Under the pieces are notes generated by a model, which saw only the letters and a program-made list of their open reading frames with translations, was not told the DNA's origin and ran no database searches. From positions 1-11,280 of the forward strand of contig JBPOIS010000010.1 of the NCBI GenBank assembly GCA_052034295.1: a DNA stretch of 11,280 bases. The letters run 5' to 3'. Within the stretch, counting starts at the first letter, position 1, and each line of letters opens with the position of its first letter. This DNA is from JBPOIS01 sp052034295. GTDB lineage: Bacteria; Pseudomonadota; Gammaproteobacteria; Pseudomonadales; Moraxellaceae. Both the position numbers and the translations under genes were made by a program. Shown here piece by piece: positions 1 through 7,054 of this stretch.

Positions 1-750
1 GAACTGGAAATCCGCCCGGTGCTGACCCAGGTGGACGATGTGCTGGGCGAAATCAACCAGCGCCGCAAACTCAATGAGCGCGTGCTGGTGACCACCCTGA
101 CCAAGCGCATGGCCGAAGACCTGACCAGTTATCTGAAGGAATACGGCATCAAAGTCGCTTATCTGCACTCGGACATCGACACGGTGGAGCGGGTGAAAAT
201 CATCCACGAGCTGCGCACCGGCGTGTTTGATGTGCTGGTGGGCATCAACCTGCTGCGCGAAGGGCTAGACATGCCCGAGGTGTCGCTGGTGGCGATTCTG
301 GATGCCGACAAGGAGGGGTTTTTGCGTTCGGACCGGGCGCTGATCCAGACCATTGGCCGGGCCGCACGGCACCTGAATGGCAAGGCCATCCTGTATGCCG
401 ACAGCATCACCCCATCCATGCAGCGCGCGATCGACGAAACCGAGCGCCGCCGCCGCAAGCAGATCGAGTTCAACCAGCAGCACGGCATCACCCCGCGCAG
501 TGCGGTGCGGCAGGTCATTAAGGAGATCGACACCGGTGAAAAAGTCGAGGACCTGATCACCGACAACACCGTGTACAAAGCCGCGCCGATGGATCTGGAT
601 GAACAGATCCTGCGCGATCCGAAGCTGCTGGCCAAACACATCAAATCGGTGGAGGCGGCCATGCACGCCAGTGCGCGCGAGCTGAAATTCGAGGAAGCCG
701 CCCGGCTGCGCGATGAGCTGACCCGGTTGCGTGCCCAGTTGATCGGCTGA
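1..750 (+). CDS. uvrB: UvrABC excinuclease subunit B, C-terminal part (5' end outside window)
   Basis: UvrB is the DNA-helicase-like subunit of the UvrABC nucleotide excision repair complex; it verifies damage after UvrA loading and recruits UvrC. The frame is open from base 1, so only about the last 249 of the usual ~670 residues are present. Seen directly: the second helicase domain, including TLTKRMAEDLT, YLHSDIDTVERV, the motif V region VGINLLREGLDMPEVSLVA, DADKEGFLR and the motif VI arginine-rich segment QTIGRAARH. A linker follows, then a C-terminal UVR motif (about bases 637-747, KFEEAARLRDELTRLR), the coiled-coil hairpin that contacts UvrC. Identity with E. coli UvrB is high by eye. 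The internal ATG/CTG codons near base 19 are not the start. No clear terminator follows; the next gene is on the same strand about 130 bases on. Catalytic helicase motifs I-IV lie to the left and cannot be checked. Confidence 0.98.
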   Translation, partial: ELEIRPVLTQVDDVLGEINQRRKLNERVLVTTLTKRMAEDLTSYLKEYGIKVAYLHSDIDTVERVKIIHELRTGVFDVLVGINLLREGLDMPEVSLVAILDADKEGFLRSDRALIQTIGRAARHLNGKAILYADSITPSMQRAIDETERRRRKQIEFNQQHGITPRSAVRQVIKEIDTGEKVEDLITDNTVYKAAPMDLDEQILRDPKLLAKHIKSVEAAMHASARELKFEEAARLRDELTRLRAQLIG

Positions 751-883
751 TCGGCGCGGCGCCTTTCAACCGCTGAAAAAAACAGCACTCACCGGTCAAA
801 AGGACGGGTTTTGCCATTGCAGCCGCCCGGCCAAGGTGTCATCAATCCAGCAGGAACAGGAACACCGGAGCCAGGACAGCGTG

Positions 884-1888
884 GTGACTCAAGCCTTGAT
901 CGTCAACGGGCAGCCCCGTTATGGACGCTTTGAACAGATTCCCGGCCAGATCAACTGGCAGGATTTTGCCGCCCAGACCCCGTTTGGCCAGTCGGTGACT
1001 GGCCTGCGCAAGCGGCTGGGCTTCAAGCAGTTCATGTTCATCGGCCTCACCGGGCCCGACGCCATGATCGGCGTGGCGCTGGCCGACCTGGCCTGGGGGC
1101 AGCATGCTTTTTTTTACATCAAACCGCACGCTCAGGCCGAGGGCGAGGAGGTCAGCCTGACCCTGCCCACCGGGCTGCAGCGCATCGGCATGGGCTTGCA
1201 GGCGCAACCGCTGGAGGCGGCCCACTGGAAAGGGCTGGGGCTGGAGGTGCGTCTCAGCGCGGCCCATGCGGCGGTGCGCACGCTGGAGGTGCTGCAAAAA
1301 GGCCAGCTGCGCCTGCAGGTCAGCCTGCAGATTGGCCAGGTGCAGCCGCTGAGCCTGTGCAGTCCCACCGGTGCCACCGGCTGGACCTACACCCAGAAAT
1401 ACACCACCGTACCGGTCAGCGGCTTCTGGGTGGACGGCCAGGGCCAGCGCCATGTGCTGGGGCCGGACTGGCTGGGTTCCACCGATGACAGTTGTGGGTT
1501 TTTGCGCCGGGAAACCGCGTGGAACTGGCTGAGCCTGTCCGGGCGACTGGCCGACGGCACCCGGCTGGGCCTGAATCTGGCCCAGGGGGTCAATGACAGC
1601 TTTGGCACCGAAAACGCCCTGTGGATCAACGGGCAGGTGTATGAGCTGCCGCCGGTGCTGTTCACGGCCTTGGGGGAGGACCGCTGGGCCATGCGCAGTG
1701 CCGATGGGCAGGTGATGCTCGAAGGGCAGACCGGCTGGTGCCGCCGTGAATCGCTGAATCTGGGGGTGGTGGGCAGTCATTTTCACCAGTGGGTCAGTCA
1801 GGTCAGTGGTCAGGTGGTGGTGGAGGGGCATTGCTACACCCTGCACCAGTTGCCAGCGCTGATCGAGCATCATTTTGCCCGCTGGTGA
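884..1888 (+). CDS. DUF2804 domain-containing protein, function unknown
   Basis: This is an uncharacterised protein recognised as DUF2804 from its overall pattern. It has an N-terminal ALIVNGQPRYGRF, then a beta-rich body, then the C-terminal hallmark stretch with W-N-W, G-x-N-L-A-Q-G-x-N-D and GTENALWINGQ at about bases 1530-1640. I see no signal peptide, membrane helix or classic catalytic motif, so it is probably cytoplasmic. I chose GTG 884 because AGGA (873-876) sits 7 bases upstream and the resulting N-terminus (MTQALIVNG) fits family members as I recall them; this gives 334 residues. GTG 836 would add 16 residues (beginning MSSIQQ) but has no usable ribosome binding site; GTG 881 is also possible. 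The gene lies alone between uvrB and trpA, in the same direction as both. Function cannot be inferred from context. Family call fairly sure; start moderately sure. Confidence 0.8.
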   Translation: MTQALIVNGQPRYGRFEQIPGQINWQDFAAQTPFGQSVTGLRKRLGFKQFMFIGLTGPDAMIGVALADLAWGQHAFFYIKPHAQAEGEEVSLTLPTGLQRIGMGLQAQPLEAAHWKGLGLEVRLSAAHAAVRTLEVLQKGQLRLQVSLQIGQVQPLSLCSPTGATGWTYTQKYTTVPVSGFWVDGQGQRHVLGPDWLGSTDDSCGFLRRETAWNWLSLSGRLADGTRLGLNLAQGVNDSFGTENALWINGQVYELPPVLFTALGEDRWAMRSADGQVMLEGQTGWCRRESLNLGVVGSHFHQWVSQVSGQVVVEGHCYTLHQLPALIEHHFARW

Positions 1889-1929
1889 GCACCCGGAAAA
1901 AAGCCCGCAGAAAAGCGGTGATTTTCCGC

Positions 1930-1958
1930 TGCATTGCGGCCGGGGATCGCGCTACAAT
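1930..1958 (+). promoter_or_regulatory. Putative sigma-70 promoter of the trpA-accD-folC operon
   Basis: TACAAT at 1953-1958, in the context GCTACAATCC, is a good -10 hexamer. The best-spaced -35 candidate (TGCATT, 1930-1935, 17-base spacer) is weak. Transcription would begin near 1965, leaving an 80-base leader before the trpA ATG. It lies in the 156-base gap after the DUF2804 stop, the only gap before a run of overlapping genes, which makes it the natural place for the operon promoter. I see no TrpI or TrpR operator I could name and no leader peptide rich in tryptophan codons. Confidence 0.45.
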
Positions 1959-2044
1959 CCGGCAGGTTTGTGGTTTTTCTGGTGCATGCTCCGGACCGTC
2001 TGACGCGCCGGGGATGTCTGCCCCTGTGGATTGAGTACACGTTC

Positions 2045-2848
2045 ATGTCGCGAATTGCGCAATGTTTTGAAGGCCTGGCCCAGCGCCAGCGCAAAGCCCT
2101 GATTCCCTACCTGATGGCCGGTGATCCCGTGCCGTCGGCCACGGTGGGCCTGATGCACGATCTGGTGTCCGCCGGGGCCGACCTGATTGAGCTGGGCCTG
2201 CCGTTTTCGGACCCGATGGCCGATGGGCCGGTGATTGCGCTGGCGGCGGAGCGGGCGCTGGCCGCCGGCACCAGCACGCTGGATGTGCTGGGCATGGTGG
2301 CCGAATTCCGCCAGACCAACCAGACCACGCCGGTGGTGCTGATGGGCTATCTGAATCCGGTGGAGATCATCGGCTATGAGCGCTTTGCCCGTGAGGCGGC
2401 TGCGGCCGGGGTGGATGGCCTGCTGCTGGTGGACCTGCCCCCGGATGAGGCTGAAGCCCTGGATGCGGTCCTGGCGCAGCATGGCCTGGACCCGATTTTT
2501 CTGCTGGCCCCGACCAGCACCCCGCACCGCATCGAGCAGGTGCTCAAGGCCGCACGTGGCTATGTGTATTACGTCTCCCTCAAGGGCGTGACCGGCTCGG
2601 CGGCGCTGAACACCGACGAAGTGGCCGGGCGCATTGCCACACTGCGCACGCGCACTGATTTGCCGATCGGGGTGGGGTTTGGCATCCGCGACCGTGCCAG
2701 TGCCCAGGCGGTGGGTCGGCTGGCCGATGGGGTGATCGTGGGGACTGCGCTGGTCAAGCCGTTTGGTGAGCTGCCGTTTGCGCAGGCGCGGACCGTGCTG
2801 CTGGAAAAAATCACCGAGCTGCGCACCGCGCTGGACGAGCTGGCATGA
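2045..2848 (+). CDS. trpA: Tryptophan synthase alpha subunit
   Basis: TrpA cleaves indole-3-glycerol phosphate to indole and glyceraldehyde 3-phosphate and channels indole to TrpB, completing tryptophan synthesis. The 267-residue length is normal (E. coli 268). Visible motifs follow the TIM barrel: IPYLMAGDP, then IELGLPFSDPMADGP with the catalytic Glu49 and Asp60 at the same numbers as in E. coli. The active-site loop region YYVSLKGVTG and the phosphate-binding GVGFGI and GTALVK come later. The reading frame extends upstream to 1934, but ATG 2045 gives MSRIAQCFEGL, the expected N-terminus; the upstream codons would put the start before the -10 box. The ribosome binding site is weak (GGA at 2028-2030). 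Its stop overlaps the accD start by 4 bases. trpB, normally adjacent, is not upstream here; the preceding gene is DUF2804. Confidence 0.96.
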   Translation: MSRIAQCFEGLAQRQRKALIPYLMAGDPVPSATVGLMHDLVSAGADLIELGLPFSDPMADGPVIALAAERALAAGTSTLDVLGMVAEFRQTNQTTPVVLMGYLNPVEIIGYERFAREAAAAGVDGLLLVDLPPDEAEALDAVLAQHGLDPIFLLAPTSTPHRIEQVLKAARGYVYYVSLKGVTGSAALNTDEVAGRIATLRTRTDLPIGVGFGIRDRASAQAVGRLADGVIVGTALVKPFGELPFAQARTVLLEKITELRTALDELA

Positions 2849-3747
2849 GTGGCGACAAGCCGCCGCTGGCCCCGCTGGTGATCCAGCCCGCCGAGCACTG
2901 GCTGGACCGGCCCGTGCCCGGCATCGCCGTGCGGGAAAACCCCGAAGCCCGTGTCGCGCTGCAGACCGAGCCGGTGATCGAGTGCCCGGAGTGCCACGCC
3001 GTCACCACGCGCACGGCCATGGCCTTTAACCTGTATGTGTGCCCGCATTGCGATGAACACCTGAAAATGCGTGCCCGCGACCGGCTACACAGTTTTTTTG
3101 ACCAGATCGAGCAGGAAATCGGTCAGGAGCTGGTCAGTACCGATCCGCTGCATTTTGTGGACAGCCAGCCCTATCCCCAGCGCATTGCCCGTGCCCAGCA
3201 GCAGACTGGCGAGACCGAGGCGCTGATCGTGATGCAGGGGCGCGTTGGCGGGCTGGCGCTGGTGGCCTGTGCGTTTGAGTTTGATTTCATGGGCGGGTCG
3301 ATGGGCAGTGTGGTGGGCGACCGCTTCGTCCGTGCCTGCGAGACCGCGCTCGACCAGCAAATGCCGCTGGTGTGCTTTGCCGCCTCGGGGGGCGCCCGCA
3401 TGCAGGAAGGCCTGCTGTCGCTGATGCAGATGGCGCGTACGGCCGCCGCGATTGAGCGCCTGCATCAGGCGGGATTGCCTTATGTGGTGGTGCTGACCCA
3501 TCCGGTGTATGGCGGGGTGACCGCGTCGCTGGCCATGCTGGGGGACATCCATCTGGCCGAACCCAAGGCGATGATTGGCTTTGCCGGCAAGCGGGTGATC
3601 GAACAGACCGTGCGGGAAACCCTGGCGGAGCCGTTCCAGCGGGCGGAGTTCCTGCTTGAGCACGGGGTGATTGACCAGATCGTGCACCGTCACGGCCTGC
3701 GCGAAACCATCGAGCGGCTGCTGCGCAAGCTGATGAACCTGCCATGA
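2845..3747 (+). CDS. accD: Acetyl-CoA carboxylase carboxyltransferase subunit beta
   Basis: AccD with AccA forms the carboxyltransferase that moves CO2 from carboxybiotin to acetyl-CoA, giving malonyl-CoA for fatty acid synthesis. Seen directly: a four-cysteine zinc ribbon (Cys47, Cys50, Cys66, Cys69), then the crotonase-like carboxyltransferase domain with FDFMGGSMGSVVG (from about residue 146), ASGGARMQEG (from 180), EPKAMIGFAG and VIEQTVRE, ending in KLMNLP. At 300 residues it is about as long as E. coli AccD, but it has roughly 20 more residues before the zinc ribbon and lacks the proline-rich tail. Residues 217-224 read LTHPVYGG where E. coli has LTDPTTGG; I recall the same variant in Acinetobacter. 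ATG 2845 overlaps the trpA stop (ATGA), with GAG 5 bases upstream. Its own stop overlaps folC the same way. Confidence 0.97.
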   Translation: MSGDKPPLAPLVIQPAEHWLDRPVPGIAVRENPEARVALQTEPVIECPECHAVTTRTAMAFNLYVCPHCDEHLKMRARDRLHSFFDQIEQEIGQELVSTDPLHFVDSQPYPQRIARAQQQTGETEALIVMQGRVGGLALVACAFEFDFMGGSMGSVVGDRFVRACETALDQQMPLVCFAASGGARMQEGLLSLMQMARTAAAIERLHQAGLPYVVVLTHPVYGGVTASLAMLGDIHLAEPKAMIGFAGKRVIEQTVRETLAEPFQRAEFLLEHGVIDQIVHRHGLRETIERLLRKLMNLP

Positions 3748-5081
3748 GTGGGTGCGCTGCCATGGCCGCGCCGGGGGCAGGCGCCACGCTGGCGCAGTGG
3801 CTGGCCTATCTGGGCCAGATCCACGTGACCGCGATTGATCTCGGGCTGGCGCGGCTGCGGCCCGTGGCGCAGGCGCTGGACCTGCTGCACCCGCAGGCCC
3901 ATGTGGTCACGGTGGCGGGTACCAATGGCAAGGGTTCGACCACCATGACGCTGGCGTGCATGTATGAAGCCGCCGGGTACCGGGTCGGTCTGTACCAGTC
4001 GCCACACGTCTACCGCTTCAACGAGCGCATCCGGGTGCAGGGGGCCGAAGCGGATGATGCACAGATCATCGCTGCGCTGGCGGCTGTGGAGCAGGCCCGA
4101 CAACAGTGCGGGGTGTCGCTGTCGTTTTTTGAATCGACCACGCTGGCGGCCTGGTGGGTGTTCCGTGCACAGGGCTGTCAGGTCTGGGTACTGGAAGTCG
4201 GGCTGGGTGGCCGACTGGATGCGGTGAACCTGATCGACCCGGATGTGGCGGTGATCACCAGCATCGGTCTGGACCACACCGAGTGGCTGGGTGACACGCT
4301 GGAACAGATTGCCTTTGAAAAGGCGGGCATCATGCGTCCGGGCATCCCGGTGGTGTATGCCGATCCGGAATCCTGCCCGCAGGCGATCCTGACCCGTGCC
4401 GAACAGCTCGGGGCGCAGCTGATCCGTGCCGGAGTTGACTATTGTTTCCAGGCCAGTGCGCAGGGACTGGATTACAGCAATGCGGCGCTGTCGGTGCGTC
4501 TGCCCCTGCCGCATCTGGCGGCGGTCAACGTGGCCGGGGCGGTGTCTGCCGTGCTGGCGGGCAAGCCGCCTGTGCCACTGGCCGCGCTGGAGGCTGGCAT
4601 CCGCCGCGCCCAGCTGCCCGGTCGGCTGCAGGTGCTGTCCCTGGCGGGGCGCACGCTGGTCTGCGACGTGGCCCACAATGCCCATGGCATGCGGTTTTTG
4701 CGCCGACAGTTGCAGGCGCGCGGTTTGCTGCACGACGGCCAGCCGGTGCGGCTGGTGTTTTCCATGCTGGCCGACAAGGACATCGCCGCAGTGGTGGCCG
4801 AAATCGCCCCGTGGGTCAGCCACTGGGACATCGCTGAGCTGCACACCCCGCGCGCCGCCACGCAGGCGCAGTTGCTGCAGGCGCTGGCTGGGCAGTCCGT
4901 ACAGGTCCACGCTGACCTGCAGGCGGCATTGCACCATGCACTGGACTGCAGCCCGCCCGGTGGAACCGTGGTGGCCTGCGGGTCTTTTCATGTGCTCGAA
5001 GCATTGCAACCGGCCCTGTCTGCGTCGCATCATGATACAAACAGCAATCAGCTGATGGGTGGGGTTGGGAACACAACATGA
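3744..5081 (+). CDS. folC: Bifunctional folylpolyglutamate synthase / dihydrofolate synthase
   Basis: FolC adds glutamate to dihydropteroate to make dihydrofolate, and adds further gamma-glutamates to folates; it is a cytoplasmic Mur-ligase-type ATP-dependent enzyme. Visible: the ATP P-loop GTNGKGST at residues 59-66, SPHVYRFNERIRV, ESTTLAAWW, LEVGLGGRLDAVN, ITSIGLDHTEWLG, and FEKAGIMRPG with Lys193, which is in the position of the carbamylated lysine. The C-terminal domain contains LPGRLQVL, CDVAHNAHG and the end motif ACGSFHVLEA. The length of 445 residues is typical. ATG 3744 overlaps the accD stop by 4 bases without a clear ribosome binding site, so coupled translation is likely; ATG 3762 is an alternative that removes six residues. 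The accD-folC-dedD order is a long-known gammaproteobacterial arrangement. A long open frame on the opposite strand is only a composition shadow. Confidence 0.96.
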   Translation: MSGCAAMAAPGAGATLAQWLAYLGQIHVTAIDLGLARLRPVAQALDLLHPQAHVVTVAGTNGKGSTTMTLACMYEAAGYRVGLYQSPHVYRFNERIRVQGAEADDAQIIAALAAVEQARQQCGVSLSFFESTTLAAWWVFRAQGCQVWVLEVGLGGRLDAVNLIDPDVAVITSIGLDHTEWLGDTLEQIAFEKAGIMRPGIPVVYADPESCPQAILTRAEQLGAQLIRAGVDYCFQASAQGLDYSNAALSVRLPLPHLAAVNVAGAVSAVLAGKPPVPLAALEAGIRRAQLPGRLQVLSLAGRTLVCDVAHNAHGMRFLRRQLQARGLLHDGQPVRLVFSMLADKDIAAVVAEIAPWVSHWDIAELHTPRAATQAQLLQALAGQSVQVHADLQAALHHALDCSPPGGTVVACGSFHVLEALQPALSASHHDTNSNQLMGGVGNTT

Positions 5082-6547
5082 GTCAAGGCAACAAAGAGCG
5101 CTGGCTGGGTGCCGCCATTCTGCTGACGGGTGGAGGTCTGCTGGCTGCCTTGCTGTTTTCCGGACAGGGCCAGCAGGGCCTGCCCAAACCCGAACCCGCC
5201 GCCCCCACCGTGGCCAACCCGCTGGACTCAAAACCCGCCGATGCGGCAGATCAGGGGCTGGTGCTGCGTCCGCTGACCATGGACATCGACACCGAAAAAC
5301 GCCTGCTGGAAGAACAAAAAGCCGCCCGCCTGCGTCAGGTGCAGGAGCAGGAAGCACGCACGGCAGAATTCCTGGCCCAGCAGCAGGCTGCTGAAGCCAG
5401 TGCGGCCCGGCGCGCTGCCGAAGAGCAGGCCGCCCGCCTGCAGGCCCGTGCCGCCCGGCTGGAAAAAGCCGCCCAGCAGGACAGCGCCACCGCCACAGGA
5501 CAGGACGATGCCACGGCCCAGCTGCAGGCCCGCCGCGATGAGCTGCTGCGCAAGCAGCAAGAGGTGCAGGCCCGGGTGGACGAGCTGAATGCCACCCACC
5601 AGCAGGCCAGTGTCGAGGCTGAACAGGCACGCCGGGAAGCCGAAGCGGCCAGGGCCTCGCGTCAGGCCCTGGAAAAACAGCTGGCCGACCGGGAGCGCCA
5701 GCGCCAGGAAGAGACCGAGCGCCAGCGTGAACAGGCCCGCAAGGAAGCCGAAGCTGCCCGCAAGGCCGAAGAAAAGCGCAAACAGGAAGAAGCCCTGGCG
5801 GCCAAGCGCAAGGCCGAACAGGACGAGCGTGACCGGGTGAAAGCCGAAGCCGAGGCCAAACGCAAGGCCGAAGCCGAGCGCAAGGCCGAAGAAAAACGCA
5901 AGCGCGAAGAAGCGCTGGAAGCCAGGCGGCAGGCTGAAGCCGACGCCAAAGCCGAAAAAGAAGCCCGGCTGAAAGCCGAAGCCGAGGCCAAACGCAAGGC
6001 CGAAGCCGAGCGCAAGGCCGAAGAAAAGCGCAGGCAGGAACAGGCGCTGGAGGCCAAACGGCAGGCTGAAGCCGACGCCAAGGCCGAAAAAGACGCCCGG
6101 CTGAAGGCCGAAGCCGAAGCCAAGGCCAAGGAAGCCCTGCGTCTGAAAGCCGAAAAAGCCCGCAAGGAAGCCGAGCGCCTGGAAGCCCAGATCAAGGCGC
6201 TGGAGGCCAAAAAAGCCGGACTGACCGATGCCCAGGCCCGGGCGGTCATGGAGGCTGACAAATCTGCCGACAAACCCACCGACAAACCCACCGACAAACC
6301 AGCAGCCATCTGGACCGTGCAGGCTGCCATGGCCCCCGATCAGGCCAGCGCCGACGCGATGGTGGCCCGCCTGCGCGCCAAGGGCTACAAGGTCCGCACC
6401 AGCCGCACCACCAAGGGCATCCGGGTGCTGGTCGGCGATGAAAAAAGCAAGGAAGCCGCCAGCCGGGTCCGTGACAAGCTGGTCAAGGATGACAGTCTGG
6501 GCATTCAGGGGGCATGGGTGTCGAATTGGCAACCACCTACATCCTGA
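5078..6547 (+). CDS. Inner-membrane SPOR-domain protein with TolA-like coiled coil (DedD-type position)
   Basis: The layout suggests an envelope/division protein anchored in the inner membrane whose C-terminal SPOR domain binds peptidoglycan stripped of stem peptides at the division septum. Seen: a short cytoplasmic N-terminus, one hydrophobic helix at about residues 9-28 (WLGAAILLTGGGLLAALLF) and a proline/alanine-rich spacer. A very long charged Ala/Lys/Glu/Arg region follows (about 75-385), predicted helical or coiled coil, then a D-K-P-T linker (about 394-409). Last comes a domain of about 75 residues starting IWTVQAAM (411), with AMVARLRAKGYKVRT and GIRVLVGDEKSKEAA, a good SPOR pattern. 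At 489 residues it is about twice E. coli DedD (220), the difference being the coiled coil. Position directly after folC is that of dedD. It overlaps folC by 4 bases and the next gene by 34. TolA resemblance is compositional; I would not call it TolA. Confidence 0.88.
   Translation: MSQGNKERWLGAAILLTGGGLLAALLFSGQGQQGLPKPEPAAPTVANPLDSKPADAADQGLVLRPLTMDIDTEKRLLEEQKAARLRQVQEQEARTAEFLAQQQAAEASAARRAAEEQAARLQARAARLEKAAQQDSATATGQDDATAQLQARRDELLRKQQEVQARVDELNATHQQASVEAEQARREAEAARASRQALEKQLADRERQRQEETERQREQARKEAEAARKAEEKRKQEEALAAKRKAEQDERDRVKAEAEAKRKAEAERKAEEKRKREEALEARRQAEADAKAEKEARLKAEAEAKRKAEAERKAEEKRRQEQALEAKRQAEADAKAEKDARLKAEAEAKAKEALRLKAEKARKEAERLEAQIKALEAKKAGLTDAQARAVMEADKSADKPTDKPTDKPAAIWTVQAAMAPDQASADAMVARLRAKGYKVRTSRTTKGIRVLVGDEKSKEAASRVRDKLVKDDSLGIQGAWVSNWQPPTS
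5840..6124 (+). repeat. 132-base in-frame tandem repeat in the SPOR protein gene
   Basis: Two nearly identical 132-base units lie head to tail (5840-5971 and 5972-6103), with the first ~21 bases of a third unit after them. Each unit encodes 44 residues beginning KAEAEAKRKAEAERKAEEKR and ending ARL (residues 255-298 and 299-342). A more diverged copy appears to precede them (about residues 222-254). The period is a multiple of three, so copy-number change keeps the frame. The product is a highly charged helix. This is a coding repeat, not a CRISPR array, because there are no unique spacers. Confidence 0.9.
6269..6301 (+). repeat. 12-base microrepeat encoding DKPT
   Basis: The unit GACAAACCCACC occurs at 6269-6280 and 6281-6292 and is followed by a partial copy to 6301. 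It encodes D-K-P-T-D-K-P-T-D-K-P between the coiled coil and the SPOR domain of the 5078-6547 protein. It probably forms a flexible hinge. The lower GC of the unit compared with its surroundings is visible by eye. Confidence 0.8.
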
Positions 6548-7050
6548 TTGCGCTGGGTGTGGTGCTGCTGGCCACGCTGCTGTCCCGTCTGGTCAGCCCC
6601 AGCGCCCCGGCTGAAGCACCGCCGGTGCGGGGTGACGACCTGGCCGTCTGGCCCTTTGAGCCGATGCCGCTGATGACCGCCAGTGAGGTGCGGTTTTTTG
6701 AGCGGCTACAGGATGCCCTGCCGGAATACTTTATTTTCAGTCAGGTGCAGCTGTCGCGGCTGATCCAGTGTAATCAGGCGGCAGAGCAAAAATTCTGGCT
6801 CAACCGCATCAACCGCATGAGTGCGGATTTTGTGGTGGTGGATGACGATGCCCAGACCGTGCTGGTGGTGATCGAGCTGGACGACTGGACCCACGACCGT
6901 CCCGACCGGGTCCGCGCCGACCGCAAAAAGGACAAGGCACTGGCCAGCGCGGGACTGCCGATCCTGCGCTTTGATGGGCGACGAATGCCGGGTGTACCCC
7001 AGTTGCGCAGCGACGTACAGCGCGCCGTGGCCACACGGCAACGGCGCTGA
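6514..7050 (+). CDS. Membrane-anchored DUF2726 protein (PD-(D/E)XK nuclease-like fold)
   Basis: This 178-residue protein has one N-terminal hydrophobic helix (about residues 8-27, TYILIALGVVLLATLLS), a short linker and a DUF2726 domain (about 52-172). Typical family features seen: LMTASEVRFFERLQDALPEY, VQLSRLI, then an acidic core with ADFVVVD (Asp105), VVIELDDWTH (Glu121, Asp123, Asp124) and DRKKDKALASAGLPILRF. The family is usually related to the PD-(D/E)XK nuclease fold, and the D...E-x-D arrangement could be a metal site; substrate and function are unknown. ATG 6514 lies inside the last codons of the SPOR gene (34-base overlap), with G-rich AGGGGG only 1 base before it, so translation probably relies on coupling. 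TTG 6526 is a poorer alternative. It occupies the place where cvpA is expected. It converges with rlmM, whose stop is 4 bases away. Confidence 0.8.
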   Translation: MGVELATTYILIALGVVLLATLLSRLVSPSAPAEAPPVRGDDLAVWPFEPMPLMTASEVRFFERLQDALPEYFIFSQVQLSRLIQCNQAAEQKFWLNRINRMSADFVVVDDDAQTVLVVIELDDWTHDRPDRVRADRKKDKALASAGLPILRFDGRRMPGVPQLRSDVQRAVATRQRR

Positions 7051-7054
7051 AGGC

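Noticed and set aside
234..241. GCTGGTGG octamer, identical to the E. coli Chi site
   Set aside because: It falls in common Leu-Val codon runs (it recurs in other genes here), and Chi sequence in this organism is unknown.
836..883. GTG 836 as the DUF2804 start
   Set aside because: It has no ribosome binding site at useful spacing and adds residues that do not look like the family; AGGA before GTG 884 is better. Not excluded.
1914..1930. AGCGG/CCGCT hairpin after the DUF2804 gene as a terminator
   Set aside because: It has only 5 pairs with a 7-base loop and no plus-strand T run; too weak to call.
3690..5630. 646-codon open frame on the minus strand opposite folC and the SPOR gene
   Set aside because: Its translation is low-complexity and Arg/Pro/His/Gln-rich, with no recognisable motif, and it lies fully antisense to two secure genes. 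Long antisense frames are expected where third positions are nearly all G/C.
5840..6124. CRISPR-like periodic repeat
   Set aside because: Units are contiguous 132-base in-frame copies with no spacers, so this is a protein repeat.
5228..6532. 434-codon minus-strand frame rich in Gly/Phe/Leu, resembling a membrane or glycine-rich protein
   Set aside because: It is the mirror image of the Ala/Lys/Glu repeat codons (GCC, AAG, GAA read in reverse); the repetitive composition explains it.
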